From positions 1 through 27,269 of the forward strand of contig PPDG01000072.1 in assembly GCA_002899795.1 (NCBI GenBank): DNA of 27,269 bases. The letters are read 5' to 3'. The notes under the pieces were generated by a model, which worked only from the letters and a program-made list of their open reading frames with translations, made no database searches and was not told the DNA's origin. This document shows, in pieces, positions 15,979 through 23,673 of the stretch (position 1 is its first letter; the number at the start of each line of letters is the position of its first letter). The stretch is from Desulfobacteraceae bacterium. GTDB lineage: Bacteria > Desulfobacterota > Syntrophobacteria > BM002. Both the position numbers and the translations under genes were made by a program.

Positions 15979-16332
15979 CTAGGCGTCCCGGCGGGCCAGT
16001 TCCGCGATCTGAGCAAAGCCGTGGGGATCGTTGACGGCGAGATCGGCCAGTACCTTACGATCCAGGCCTATTCCGGCCTTATTGAGACCATCCATAAACC
16101 TGCTGTAAGAGAGGCCATGCATACGGGCGGCCGCGTTTATCCGGGTGATCCAAAGTGAACGAAATTGACGTTTGCGAACACGTCGGTCACGATAGGCATA
16201 CTGGAGCGCCCTTGCCACATTCACGCGGGCTGCGCTCAGCGACTTGCTTCGCGCTCCGCGAGATCCCTTCGCCTGTTTCAGTATCTTCTTGCGTCGTCTT
16301 CTCGAAGCAACTGCGTTGGTGACGCGTGCCAT
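15979..16332 (-). CDS. rplT: 50S ribosomal protein L20
   Basis: 117 aa, the standard length. It is basic, with the family start MARVTNAVASRRRRKKILKQ and the C-terminal globular part with SRFMDGLNKAGIGLDRKVLA. L20 binds 23S rRNA early in large-subunit assembly and in several bacteria represses its own operon. GAGGTGA at 16336-16342 supports the ATG. It lies 103 bases after rpmI in the conserved infC-rpmI-rplT order. Confidence 0.98.
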   Translation of the reverse strand: MARVTNAVASRRRRKKILKQAKGSRGARSKSLSAARVNVARALQYAYRDRRVRKRQFRSLWITRINAAARMHGLSYSRFMDGLNKAGIGLDRKVLADLAVNDPHGFAQIAELARRDA

Positions 16333-16369
16333 GATTCACCTCTATTCGGATAACAATCTAACCCTTGTC

Positions 16370-16402
16370 AAAAAAAGAAGCATCCCTGGCGTCTTTCCGG
16401 GG
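16370..16402 (-). terminator. Possible attenuator between rpmI and rplT
   Basis: On the minus strand CCCCGG and CCAGGG (16384-16402) can pair with one mismatch around a 7-base loop, followed 7 bases later by seven T residues (16376-16370). The gap before the T-run is long for an intrinsic terminator, so an attenuator is only a possibility. Confidence 0.25.
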
Positions 16403-16435
16403 TTCTATACCCATCTGTCCGCCATTTCCCCGCGC

Positions 16436-16633
16436 TTATGCATAGGGCAGCATCCGCCGAACTCCTCGGACATTTGTGGAGTGAACAAGAGCAGACTTCC
16501 GCAGGTTTCGCTTCCTCTTTGCTGTTTTCTTCGTCAAGATGTGACTTGTAAACGCTTTAGAGCGGCGGAACTTTCCGGTGCCGGTAGTTTTGAAACGCTT
16601 GGCTGCGCCGCGATTGCTTTTCATCTTAGGCAT
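16436..16633 (-). CDS. rpmI: 50S ribosomal protein L35
   Basis: 65 aa, the normal length. It is highly basic, with the family start MPKMKSNRGAAKRFKTTGTG and an ending of the form VRRMLPYA. L35 is a small protein of the large ribosomal subunit. GGGAG lies 6 bases before the ATG. An apparent promoter just upstream (16675-16703) suggests that rpmI-rplT-pheS-pheT can be transcribed independently of infC. Confidence 0.98.
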   Translation of the reverse strand: MPKMKSNRGAAKRFKTTGTGKFRRSKAFTSHILTKKTAKRKRNLRKSALVHSTNVRGVRRMLPYA

Positions 16634-16674
16634 TGTAACTCCCGCGTGGTCTCAGTACTATAAACGAATCAAAA

Positions 16675-16703
16675 ACGATATCTTTTAGTGCAGAAATTGT
16701 CAA
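16675..16703 (-). promoter_or_regulatory. Promoter before rpmI
   Basis: On the minus strand a perfect TTGACA (16703-16698), a 17-base spacer and TATCGT (16680-16675) form a good sigma-70-type promoter. Transcription would begin about 35 bases before the rpmI start codon. Confidence 0.6.
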
Positions 16704-16740
16704 GATATTTTTGGATAGAGCAGAACGGCAGCGACAACAC

Positions 16741-16795
16741 GCAAGCAGGACTCTCCTGGGCTTGCAAACCTAGAACGCACCGTAAGTGTGCTAGG
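16741..16795 (-). ncRNA. Pair of RNA hairpins between infC and rpmI
   Basis: Two stems follow the infC stop on the minus strand. In the first, CCTAG and CTAGG (16769-16795) also pair CAC with GTG inside. In the second, GCAAGC and GCTTGC (16741-16765) are extended by AGGA and TCCT. Neither has a T-run. They may be a processing site, a read-through control or a ribosomal-protein binding site. Confidence 0.35.
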
Positions 16796-16850
16796 TGCAG
16801 ACTCTCGGCGTAGTTCTCAATACAGGAAGGGATCTTCCTCTAAAGAGCTA

Positions 16851-17357
16851 CTAGCGAGGAGCTAGAATCATGGTCATGTTTCTTCCCTCGAGCTTGGGCG
16901 TTTGTTCCACAACACTTTCTTCTTCAGTGTCCGCTATGATACGCTCGAGGACTTTCAATCCTAGTTGAGAATGGGCTATTTCTCGCCCGCGGAACATGAT
17001 AGTTATCTTTGCCTTATTGTTCTCCCCGAGGAAACGTTTGATGTGCCGCAGCTTAAACTGGTAATCATGTTCTTCGGTCTTCGGGCGAATTTTCACTTCT
17101 TTTATCTGGATTATAGTCTGCTTCTTTTTCGCCTCCTGTAATTTCTTGCTCTGCATGTATTTGTACTTACCATAATCCATTATCTTGCAAACAGGCGGCG
17201 TTGCTTTGGGCGCCACTTCCACCAGGTCCATTTTTTCTTCCGTTGCACGCTCCAAAGCTTCTTCCAACGGCACTATCCCCAGTTGTGAGCCGTCTACACC
17301 TATAAGACGGACTTGGGGAGCTCTAATCTTGAGATTTACGTTAATGTGTTTGTTTAT
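16851..17357 (-). CDS. infC: Translation initiation factor IF-3, rare ATA start
   Basis: IF-3 keeps 30S and 50S subunits apart and rejects non-standard start codons. The frame from GTG 17273 is only 140 aa and would cut off the N-domain, yet the DNA upstream continues in frame with typical IF-3 sequence: INVNLKIRAPQVRLIGVDGS, then QLGIVPLEEAL. The extended frame contains no ATG, GTG or TTG that would give a full N-domain. An ATA at 17357-17355 lies 7 bases after GGAGGG (17370-17365) and gives 168 aa, the usual length; an ATT at 17345 is the alternative. The C-domain ends with MTMILAPR. Starting infC at a codon that IF-3 itself discriminates against is the known autoregulatory design (AUU in E. 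coli). It follows thrS after 152 bases. Confidence 0.93.
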   Translation of the reverse strand: MNKHINVNLKIRAPQVRLIGVDGSQLGIVPLEEALERATEEKMDLVEVAPKATPPVCKIMDYGKYKYMQSKKLQEAKKKQTIIQIKEVKIRPKTEEHDYQFKLRHIKRFLGENNKAKITIMFRGREIAHSQLGLKVLERIIADTEEESVVEQTPKLEGRNMTMILAPR

Positions 17358-17509
17358 TTTCCTTCCCTCCTTTCTGAGATGAAATTGAGCTTCTGGTCGT
17401 TAACTGAAATAAATTGTTTTGAACATTAGAGCATTGGTATTTTAAATTTCTAGCTCGCCATATGCAGTGCCTCGTAATAAGAATCTAGCATTTTGTATGC
17501 CGAAAAACA

Positions 17510-19438
17510 CTATGTTACTTTAAAAATCGAATCGGTTACCGCGTTTTCTTCCCTAACCAGGTCAACGAAATCCGCCACCTCCATGAGCTTCAAGTCCTTG
17601 CCGTCCCTTCGACGAGGTGAGATTCCAGCGGCTTCCACCTCCCGGTCGCCCACTACCAGCATATAGGGAATCTTCTGAAGCTGTGCTTCTCTGATCTTGT
17701 AGCCCAATTTCTCGTTCCGTAAGTCCCTTTCCACTCGGATGCCAGCATTCAAAAGCTGCTTGTAGAGTTCCTCGCCGTACGATTGATGCCGGTCGGTAAC
17801 TGTGAGGATGATTGCCTGTACCGGTGCCAGCCAGGTGGGAAAGGCGCCAGCGTAATGTTCAATGAGAACCCCTAGGAAGCGTTCCATACTGCCAAGAAGG
17901 GTGCGATGGAGCATCACCGGACGGTGCTTTCCACCATCAGGTCCGATGTAGGTTAGATCAAAACGCTCCGGCAAGGTGAAGTCGCACTGAATGGTGGAGC
18001 ACTGCCAACGACGATTTAGGGCATCTTTCAGCAGGATGTCGATTTTGGGACCATAAAATGCGCCTTCACCGGCACAAATTTTATAAGGGATCCGTTTATC
18101 AGTAAGTGCTTTTTCCAGAGCGACGGTGGCCCTTTCCCAATCTTCGTCAGTGCCGATACGTTTCTCTGGTTGGGTGCTGAGCTCAATCTCGTACTCGAAA
18201 CCGAATAATTGCAACATGTCCAGGGCGAAATCAATAACCCCCTTGATCTCGTCGTTCAGTTGTTCCGGAGTACAGATGAGATGAGCATCATCCTGAGTGA
18301 ATTGACGCACTCGTGTCAGGCCATGAAGCACCCCCGACTTTTCGTGTCGGTGCACCAGACCCATCTCGAAATATCGTATGGGCAGATCGCGGTAAGAACG
18401 AATTGTGGATTTATAGATGAGCATGTGGGCCAGACAGTTCATGGGCTTGATCCCATAGGACTGGCCTTCCACCTCTGTGAAGTACATATTTTCCCGGTAG
18501 TTTTCGAAGTGCCCAGACTTCTTCCACATTTCGGTCTTGAGCAGTTGGGGTCCGCTGACCATTTGATAGCCGCGGCGGAGATGTGCTTCCTTTTCGAAGG
18601 TCTCTATGATATGGCGGAGCAGAGCTCCTTTGGGATGATAGATGACCAGCCCTGGTCCCGCCTCATCACTGACATGGAAGAGATCGAGTTCTTTCCCTAA
18701 CTTACGGTGATCTCGTTTTTTTGCTTCCTCAAGAAGTTGTAGATGTCTCTTAAGATCCTTCTTGGAAAAAAAGGCTGTGCCGTAGATGCGCTGCAGCATT
18801 GGATTGCGCTCGTCACCCCGCCAGTAGGCTCCGGCAACTCCGGTGAGCTTAAAGGCTTTGACCTCACTGGTGTTGACCAGGTGGGGGCCGCGGCAGAGGT
18901 CAAGCCAATCATCCTGTCCGTAGACCGACACCACCGGCTCGTCCATCTCTTCCAGCATTTCGACCTTGTAGGTCTCGTTGCGCTCAGTGAAGACTCGGAT
19001 TGCTTCCTGCCGATCCAGTTCCCTGCGAAAGACAGGCGTAGCTTGCTGGATTATCTCCTGCATTTTAGCTTCGATTTGGGGAATATCCTCTACACTGAAG
19101 GTTTCAGGGTAATCAAAATCATAGTAGAAACCGTTTTCGATGGCTGGGCCAATAGTGATTTTGGCTTCCGGATACAAGCTTTGCACCGCCTGGGCCATGA
19201 CGTGCGAAGCAGTGTGGCGAAGAATCTCCAGGGTCTCTTCGTTATTCTGGTTCAGCGGTTCGATGGTGCAATCCTGTTCCAATGGTCTGCTGAGATCAAC
19301 GAGTTCGCCGTTTATCTTAGCGGCAACCGCGGGGTTTCCCTTTTTCACTCGCAGACGTTCCAGGGCTTCCCCTGCACTTATGCCTTTCGGCAAGCGCTGG
19401 CTTTCGCCACTCCCAATTGATACGTTTATTTCGTCCAT
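17510..19438 (-). CDS. thrS: Threonyl-tRNA synthetase
   Basis: 642 aa, full length. It charges tRNA-Thr and removes mischarged serine. Domains: TGS (residues about 1-62), the editing domain with H75-xxx-H79 and C182/H186 (CRGPH), the class II catalytic core with zinc ligands C335 (MNCLAH), H386 (DDAHL) and H511 (MLHRTLLGS), and a C-terminal anticodon-binding domain (about 535-630). All catalytic residues are present. The ribosome site before the ATG is weak. It follows tRNA-Val and a hairpin resembling a terminator, so it may be expressed partly by read-through. I see no T-box pattern in its leader. Confidence 0.98.
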   Translation of the reverse strand: MDEINVSIGSGESQRLPKGISAGEALERLRVKKGNPAVAAKINGELVDLSRPLEQDCTIEPLNQNNEETLEILRHTASHVMAQAVQSLYPEAKITIGPAIENGFYYDFDYPETFSVEDIPQIEAKMQEIIQQATPVFRRELDRQEAIRVFTERNETYKVEMLEEMDEPVVSVYGQDDWLDLCRGPHLVNTSEVKAFKLTGVAGAYWRGDERNPMLQRIYGTAFFSKKDLKRHLQLLEEAKKRDHRKLGKELDLFHVSDEAGPGLVIYHPKGALLRHIIETFEKEAHLRRGYQMVSGPQLLKTEMWKKSGHFENYRENMYFTEVEGQSYGIKPMNCLAHMLIYKSTIRSYRDLPIRYFEMGLVHRHEKSGVLHGLTRVRQFTQDDAHLICTPEQLNDEIKGVIDFALDMLQLFGFEYEIELSTQPEKRIGTDEDWERATVALEKALTDKRIPYKICAGEGAFYGPKIDILLKDALNRRWQCSTIQCDFTLPERFDLTYIGPDGGKHRPVMLHRTLLGSMERFLGVLIEHYAGAFPTWLAPVQAIILTVTDRHQSYGEELYKQLLNAGIRVERDLRNEKLGYKIREAQLQKIPYMLVVGDREVEAAGISPRRRDGKDLKLMEVADFVDLVREENAVTDSIFKVT

Positions 19439-19461
19439 TGCTTTTCCATCTCAGTAAATAA

Positions 19462-19496
19462 GAAAAGGCACCCGAGCTCTACCTCGCCGATGCCTC
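19462..19496 (-). terminator. Terminator or attenuator between tRNA-Val and thrS
   Basis: On the minus strand AGGCA and TGCCT close a stem with an inner CGAG/CTCG helix, followed at once by TTTTCTT. It lies 63 bases past the tRNA 3' end and about 24 bases before thrS, so it would end the tRNA transcript or attenuate thrS. Confidence 0.6.
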
Positions 19497-19558
19497 TAGC
19501 TGACTACTATTAGTTGATTCGCATGAAGGTCGTTATCAACACCTTTGGAGAGTAGGTC

Positions 19559-19633
19559 TGGTAGGCACGTGGGGATTTGAACCCCAGACCCCTACCGCGT
19601 CAAGGTAGTGCTCTCCCCCTGAGCTACGTGCCT
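19559..19633 (-). tRNA. tRNA-Val (anticodon GAC)
   Basis: It folds as a complete cloverleaf on the minus strand: a 7-bp acceptor (AGGCACG with CGTGCCT), D stem GCTC/GAGC, anticodon stem CTACC/GGTAG around loop TTGACGC (anticodon GAC, reading valine GUC and GUU), and T stem TGGGG/CCCCA with loop TTCAAAT. Discriminator A is followed by an encoded CCA (19561-19559). There are 72 bases without CCA. Confidence 0.95.
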
Positions 19634-19650
19634 ATGATTAAAGCATATAC

Positions 19651-19679
19651 TAAGTATCAAGACGGGTGGTCACTGTCAA
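19651..19679 (-). promoter_or_regulatory. Candidate promoter of tRNA-Val
   Basis: A perfect TTGACA on the minus strand (19679-19674) is followed after 17 bases by TACTTA, a poor -10. The position would start transcription about 10 bases before the tRNA, which fits. Confidence 0.45.
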
Positions 19680-19709
19680 GAGAAATTTCCGATGGATCCT
19701 GCCAGCTGC

Positions 19710-20267
19710 TCACTGCCTGCTGTTTCTCTGGTTATGCCCTGCCCTCTGCATAATGCGGACTCCCCGGACCATATATTGACCCCAGGACACAATCGTGACC
19801 GCGCCAGTGAGGTAAAAAAGGATATGTTTGAAAAGCGGATGGGGCGCAGCCAAGGCTGTTGCCATGGTGACAATTGCGGTAATGATCTGGGTACAGGTGG
19901 TTAGCTTACTGGCAAGGGTAGGTTTGATTTCAAAAGGTAGGTCTTGCATGAATAGAACGAATATCCCCAAGACGATGAGCACGTCGCGGCTGATAACAAT
20001 GACGGTGAGCCAGCTTGGAACCAGACCCTGGACGGCCAAAATTACATAGGTGGTAACCAGAAGCAACTTGTCCGCTAGCGGATCTAGGAAGGCGCCCAGT
20101 CTGGATTTCTGTTTATACAGTCGGGCTATCAGACCGTCGAGTCCGTCAGTGACTCCCGCTATTATAAAGACGAAAAGGGCCTCACTGAGGCGTTCTTCGA
20201 GGAGCAAAATAACCAGCACCGGTGTCAGCAAGACGCGCAAGATTGTGAGGAAATTCGGAATGGTCAT
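19710..20267 (-). CDS. pgsA: CDP-alcohol phosphatidyltransferase, probably PgsA
   Basis: 185 aa integral membrane enzyme, likely CDP-diacylglycerol-glycerol-3-phosphate 3-phosphatidyltransferase, the first committed step to phosphatidylglycerol. The family signature is complete: D41-xx-D44-G45-xx-A48-R49, then G58, D62 and D66 (the pattern DGLDGLIAR followed by LGAFLDPLADK). Several hydrophobic helices span the rest, and the start MTIPNFLTILRVLLTPVL is typical of PgsA. It lies 12 bases after the exported FlgT-like gene, so probably one transcript. No good Shine-Dalgarno is seen; CTCTCCTCCC stands directly before the ATG. A related CDP-alcohol transferase activity cannot be excluded from sequence alone. 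Confidence 0.9.
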   Translation of the reverse strand: MTIPNFLTILRVLLTPVLVILLLEERLSEALFVFIIAGVTDGLDGLIARLYKQKSRLGAFLDPLADKLLLVTTYVILAVQGLVPSWLTVIVISRDVLIVLGIFVLFMQDLPFEIKPTLASKLTTCTQIITAIVTMATALAAPHPLFKHILFYLTGAVTIVSWGQYMVRGVRIMQRAGHNQRNSRQ

Positions 20268-20279
20268 GGGAGGAGAGGC

Positions 20280-21470
20280 TTACCTCTTGCTGAGGATAGT
20301 CACTGCTATCAAGTTTTCGTCGGTCACGTCGGCGCTGGTAACAAAAGTGCCAAAGTCGTGACCCTCCAGTGCACTCTCCAAGTCTTTGAGATCGCCCGCT
20401 AAAACGAGGGTAAAAGATCCCAGGTCGGCCTTCAGCTGAATCTGCCTGATTTCCTTTACCACAGGAGCGCGTTGGAGGTGCTCCTTGATAAGGATGAGAT
20501 CAGCATAAGACCTCACTCCTTCAACCTGGAGGGTAACCTCCTTGGGGGCACGGGATACAGCGACGAATGGAGCCAGCACACCATCCACCAGGTGTGGGGC
20601 TAAACGTTCTGCCAAGGCAGTAAAACCGTAGTCAGATGCTGCATACTCGCTGGAAGGCTGGACCTGGACAGTGCCGGAGACCCGGGCAAGAATCTTCCCA
20701 CTTTCCACTCGCATTGCTCGTAGAGATCCGCTGGCCATCCCAGTTGAATCCGTGCTGCCAGGTTGGTGAGTAACCTGACCCAGCATGGCCACATCCGCTC
20801 CCAGAGCCTTGGCCAAGGCTCCACCCTGCTCATCAGCCAACATAGGTTCCTGGTAGATCGGATCCTCAGGTAAGCTCTCCAGGAACAGATTCGGATCTAG
20901 TGGCACCAAACCCTGGTCAGACATGAGCTTTGCCAAGGCCTGAGAAAATATAAACTGTTGATGTTCCGCCAAGGAAGTCTGCCACCACCAATGCCAGGGG
21001 TCCTCAGGGCTGGTGCGCTCAGCAACCAGGATCGCAATCCGGGGACGCTCGCTGGCAGCCAGAAATAGACCAAGACGGCGCAATTTACGATTCAGTCCCT
21101 CGGTGTACAGGGTTGTCAGCACGGTCACCCGATATAGTCCAAATGTCACACCTTCGTGGACTATCTGATAGTCCTGGATGTAACTCATGGGCTCCTTGAG
21201 GATATGATCCAATAGGAGCGGATAATAGCGGACTATGCGGTCGGAAGGAAGGAGCCAGCCTAGACCCTGTTCCACAGCAGCGCGCAAAGCCTCCTCCAGG
21301 GCCAGTTTTCGTGCGTCAGCCGAGTCCTGTTCCATCATGGGCCTCGTGCCAGAGGCCACCAGCGGTCTGTTCAGATCTTTATCCTGGGCTGGGGCAGGAG
21401 AAGAAAGGGCGAAGAAGAACAACCACAAGACCAACACGGCCCAAGAAATCTTATATGGTAGAGCTTTCAT
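20280..21470 (-). CDS. Exported FlgT-like protein of unknown role
   Basis: About 396 aa. It has a signal peptide: basic MKALPYK, a hydrophobic stretch to about residue 25, then SSPAPAQ with likely cleavage after the AQ. The mature N-terminal part (ARKLALEEALRAAVEQGLGW, followed by a strand-rich segment ending in YRVTVLTTLY) resembles the N-domain of FlgT and related envelope proteins. Further on come a Rossmann-like or PBP-like middle (PRIAILVAER, then LGADVAMLGQVTH) and a C-terminal alpha/beta part. The open frame reaches TTG 21482, but AAGGGG (21479-21474) fits the tandem ATGs at 21473/21470, and 21470 has the better spacing. No flagellar gene is near, so a role in flagellar assembly is not supported by context; a general periplasmic function is equally possible. 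Confidence 0.72.
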   Translation of the reverse strand: MKALPYKISWAVLVLWLFFFALSSPAPAQDKDLNRPLVASGTRPMMEQDSADARKLALEEALRAAVEQGLGWLLPSDRIVRYYPLLLDHILKEPMSYIQDYQIVHEGVTFGLYRVTVLTTLYTEGLNRKLRRLGLFLAASERPRIAILVAERTSPEDPWHWWWQTSLAEHQQFIFSQALAKLMSDQGLVPLDPNLFLESLPEDPIYQEPMLADEQGGALAKALGADVAMLGQVTHQPGSTDSTGMASGSLRAMRVESGKILARVSGTVQVQPSSEYAASDYGFTALAERLAPHLVDGVLAPFVAVSRAPKEVTLQVEGVRSYADLILIKEHLQRAPVVKEIRQIQLKADLGSFTLVLAGDLKDLESALEGHDFGTFVTSADVTDENLIAVTILSKR

Positions 21471-21930
21471 CATCCCCTTCAACGGCGAATGTTAGCGGTT
21501 AGGAAAAGCCCTGTGGCTAGTCCTGCTGTCACTGCGCCAAGAGTGGTCATCGGCAGGGCTCCATTTTACTAGCACAGGGCTTTGTCATTGGCAAGGGTTT
21601 TTAGGTCAGCTGTCCGCTATCAGCGGTCAGCCAGCATGGAGCATGCAAGTAAATCCGAAATTCGAATATCGAACAAGGAATTTCGAACAGCAGAAGTTCT
21701 CAAAAAATAAGACAATATTTTTTACTTCACATTCTGCGGTTCCTTGTTCTGCGGTTCTGCTGTTTGTATTCTGGACGACTTGATTAGCTGATAGCTGAAT
21801 GCTGAGCGCTAACCGGGGAGGCCAGGTTCGGGGATTTTGTGGCCCCCTCAGGGGGCAGTCCAAAGCCAGGTCTTTTGGGTCCGGATTCTTTATTTCGCAA
21901 TCTACAATCAAAAATCTGCAATCTAAGATC
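21471..21930. other. 460-bp repeat-filled gap between recJ and the FlgT-like gene
   Basis: No gene is supported; a 94-aa frame here (21627-21911, minus) is made of repeat sequence. The left part holds a long imperfect inverted repeat (21505-21583). The right part (21604-21931) is a succession of five short arrays with a 7-bp period. Confidence 0.7.
21505..21583. repeat. Long imperfect inverted repeat
   Basis: The arms AAAGCCCTGTGGCTAGT (21505-21521) and ACTAGCACAGGGCTTT (21568-21583) pair over 16 bases with one bulged base. Inside, CCTGC (21522-21526) pairs with GCAGG (21553-21557). It could terminate transcription downstream of recJ or be a REP-type palindrome; only a short T-run follows on the minus strand. 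Confidence 0.65.
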
Positions 21931-21931
21931 C
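21604..21931. repeat. Succession of degenerate 7-bp tandem arrays
   Basis: Distinct arrays follow one another: GGTCAGC-type, 4 units (21604-21631); AAATTCG-type, 5 units (21651-21685); GTTCTGC-type with 7/8-bp spacing (21731-21774); ATAGCTG-type, 4 units (21784-21811); and GCAATCT-type, 5 units (21897-21931). Each array keeps its own heptamer with one to three changes per unit. Confidence 0.7.
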
Positions 21932-23673
21932 TAGCGGTAGTCGATTATGTGTAACTGTATACGCTTTTGGCCCTGCCAATGGTTCCATCTGGGGCTGAAG
22001 AACAGCCACTCAGGAACTGGAGGTGGATGATCGGACTCAATGAAGTTGAAGCCAATGGCGCCGAGGCGTGCTTTTCCCTGCCGCAACCGCAACCGCAAAT
22101 GACACCCCTTGAGTATCTGCTGATTCTCCACCTGAAAACCTCGGCAACAGAAAACGGGTTCTGGATTGCCTACTCCGTGAGGTTGCATTCGTTCAAGATA
22201 TGCCATCAGCTCAGGATTAATCTCATCAAGCTGAACCATAGCGTCCACTTTCATTGTTCGGCGGAGGTCTTCCGGGTCCATTTGCTCCTCCACAATGCTT
22301 TCGAATGCAGTGCGGAATTCTGTCAGTAGTTCTTTTCTGAGGCCCAGTCCTGCTGCCTGCTTATGGCCGCCGAAGCGCACTAGGTGCTCTCTGCAGCTAT
22401 ACAGTGCCTGATAAAGATCGAAGGTGCCAAAACTGCGGCCGGACCCTTCCCAGTGCTGGTCCACTTGAGTGAGGAGGATGGTCGGTTTGTTGAAGCGTTC
22501 GACGAGGCGGGAGGCGACGAGGCCCAGTAGTCCCTTGTGCCAGCCGGGCGAGGCAAGAACCAATGAGCTACTTTGCTCTAAAGAGCTATCTGCCTCGACA
22601 AGGTACAAAACCTCGGCCAATAGCTCTTTTTCCTCATGCTGGCGCTGACGGTTGAGTTCCTCGAGTTCAAAAGCCAGGTTCCGGGCCTCAGCAGTATCAG
22701 TACTAAGGAGAAAGCGCACAGCAAGGTCTCCGCTCGCCAAACGTCCAGGAGCGTTGAGACGGGGGCCCAACCGAAACAAGACGTCCCAGTCACTGATTGT
22801 ATTTTTCTCCAGACCACAGATTGCCTTGAGAGCCCGTAGCCCGCAGTTGGAAGTTTGGGAGAGTTCTACAAGACCGAAACGTGCGAGAATCCGGTTCGTA
22901 CCGGTGAGAGGGGCCATGTCTGCTAAGGTGCCGAGGGCGACCCAGTCGAGATATTTCTTGAGGTTGGGTTGCTCAGAGGTGCTCCAGCGGCCGGCACGGC
23001 GGAAGTGGGCTCGAAGCGCGGCGGCAAGGTAGAAGGCAACACCGACCCCAGCCAGATCCCTGAGTTCTTCTGTTTCTTCACTCCGTTTGGGGTTTACCAG
23101 GGCTATGGCTGCCGGCAGGGAATGTGGAGGCAGGTGATGGTCGGTGACAATTACATCCAGTCCGAGTTTACCAGCCAACTCGATAGCCTCATGATTCGTA
23201 CTGCCGCAGTCCACGGATATGACCAAAGTGACACCCTCGCCATGCATAGCTTGAAGAGCTTTACTGTTGAGACCGTAACCTTCCTGAAGACGATGCGGTA
23301 TGTACCAACGTACTGCCCCATCTAACGAGGAAAGGAAATGAACCAGCAGCGCGGTGGCAGTAATACCGTCCACGTCATAGTCGCCGTAGACAGCTATCTG
23401 CTCTCCTTGCTCTAAAGCCCTAACAATGCGAGTAACCGCTTTGTCGAGATCTGGCATATTGTCTGGGGGATGAAGGTTTTCTAGCCGGCAATAGAGGTAG
23501 TCGTTAGCCTGAGTTGTAGAAGTGATGTGCCGAGTGGTGAGAATCAGTGCTACCAAAGGGGGTAGCCCGAGGGCCGTTTCAATCTCTTTGGCCAGGTCGT
23601 GATGGGGGGTTTTTAGCTGCCACTGGTAGCGTACTCCCTGGATCGTGTCTGGAGTGGACTCAGTGTTCTTCAT
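21931..23673 (-). CDS. recJ: Single-stranded-DNA-specific exonuclease RecJ
   Basis: 580 aa, normal length. RecJ is a 5'-3' single-strand exonuclease of the DHH phosphoesterase family, used in recombination and mismatch repair. Motifs: Y96-GDYDVDG (metal-binding aspartates D98, D100, D102), VISVDCGS near 151, D178-H179-H180 (VTDHH), and the DHHA1 signature GGHKQAAGLGL near residue 440, followed by the C-terminal OB-like domain. AGGA lies about 8 bases before the ATG. It is followed by a repeat-filled gap and preceded by a MITE-like element, and it is divergent from the DUF4911 gene. Confidence 0.97.
   Translation of the reverse strand: MKNTESTPDTIQGVRYQWQLKTPHHDLAKEIETALGLPPLVALILTTRHITSTTQANDYLYCRLENLHPPDNMPDLDKAVTRIVRALEQGEQIAVYGDYDVDGITATALLVHFLSSLDGAVRWYIPHRLQEGYGLNSKALQAMHGEGVTLVISVDCGSTNHEAIELAGKLGLDVIVTDHHLPPHSLPAAIALVNPKRSEETEELRDLAGVGVAFYLAAALRAHFRRAGRWSTSEQPNLKKYLDWVALGTLADMAPLTGTNRILARFGLVELSQTSNCGLRALKAICGLEKNTISDWDVLFRLGPRLNAPGRLASGDLAVRFLLSTDTAEARNLAFELEELNRQRQHEEKELLAEVLYLVEADSSLEQSSSLVLASPGWHKGLLGLVASRLVERFNKPTILLTQVDQHWEGSGRSFGTFDLYQALYSCREHLVRFGGHKQAAGLGLRKELLTEFRTAFESIVEEQMDPEDLRRTMKVDAMVQLDEINPELMAYLERMQPHGVGNPEPVFCCRGFQVENQQILKGCHLRLRLRQGKARLGAIGFNFIESDHPPPVPEWLFFSPRWNHWQGQKRIQLHIIDYR

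Noticed and set aside
15960..16016. Longer pheS start at 16016
   Set aside because: The extra residues overlap rplT and do not resemble PheS; ATG 15959 gives the normal N-terminus.
19439..19558. T-box riboswitch in the thrS leader
   Set aside because: The space is only about 120 bases and I see no T-box motif or specifier loop, only a terminator-like hairpin after the tRNA gene.
20280..21470. Flagellar gene assignment (flgT) for the exported protein
   Set aside because: Only the N-terminal pattern is similar, and no flagellar genes are nearby, so I give no gene symbol.
21627..21911. 94-aa minus-strand frame in the recJ downstream gap
   Set aside because: It consists of 7-bp repeat arrays; the amino-acid sequence has no coherent domain and there is no ribosome site.
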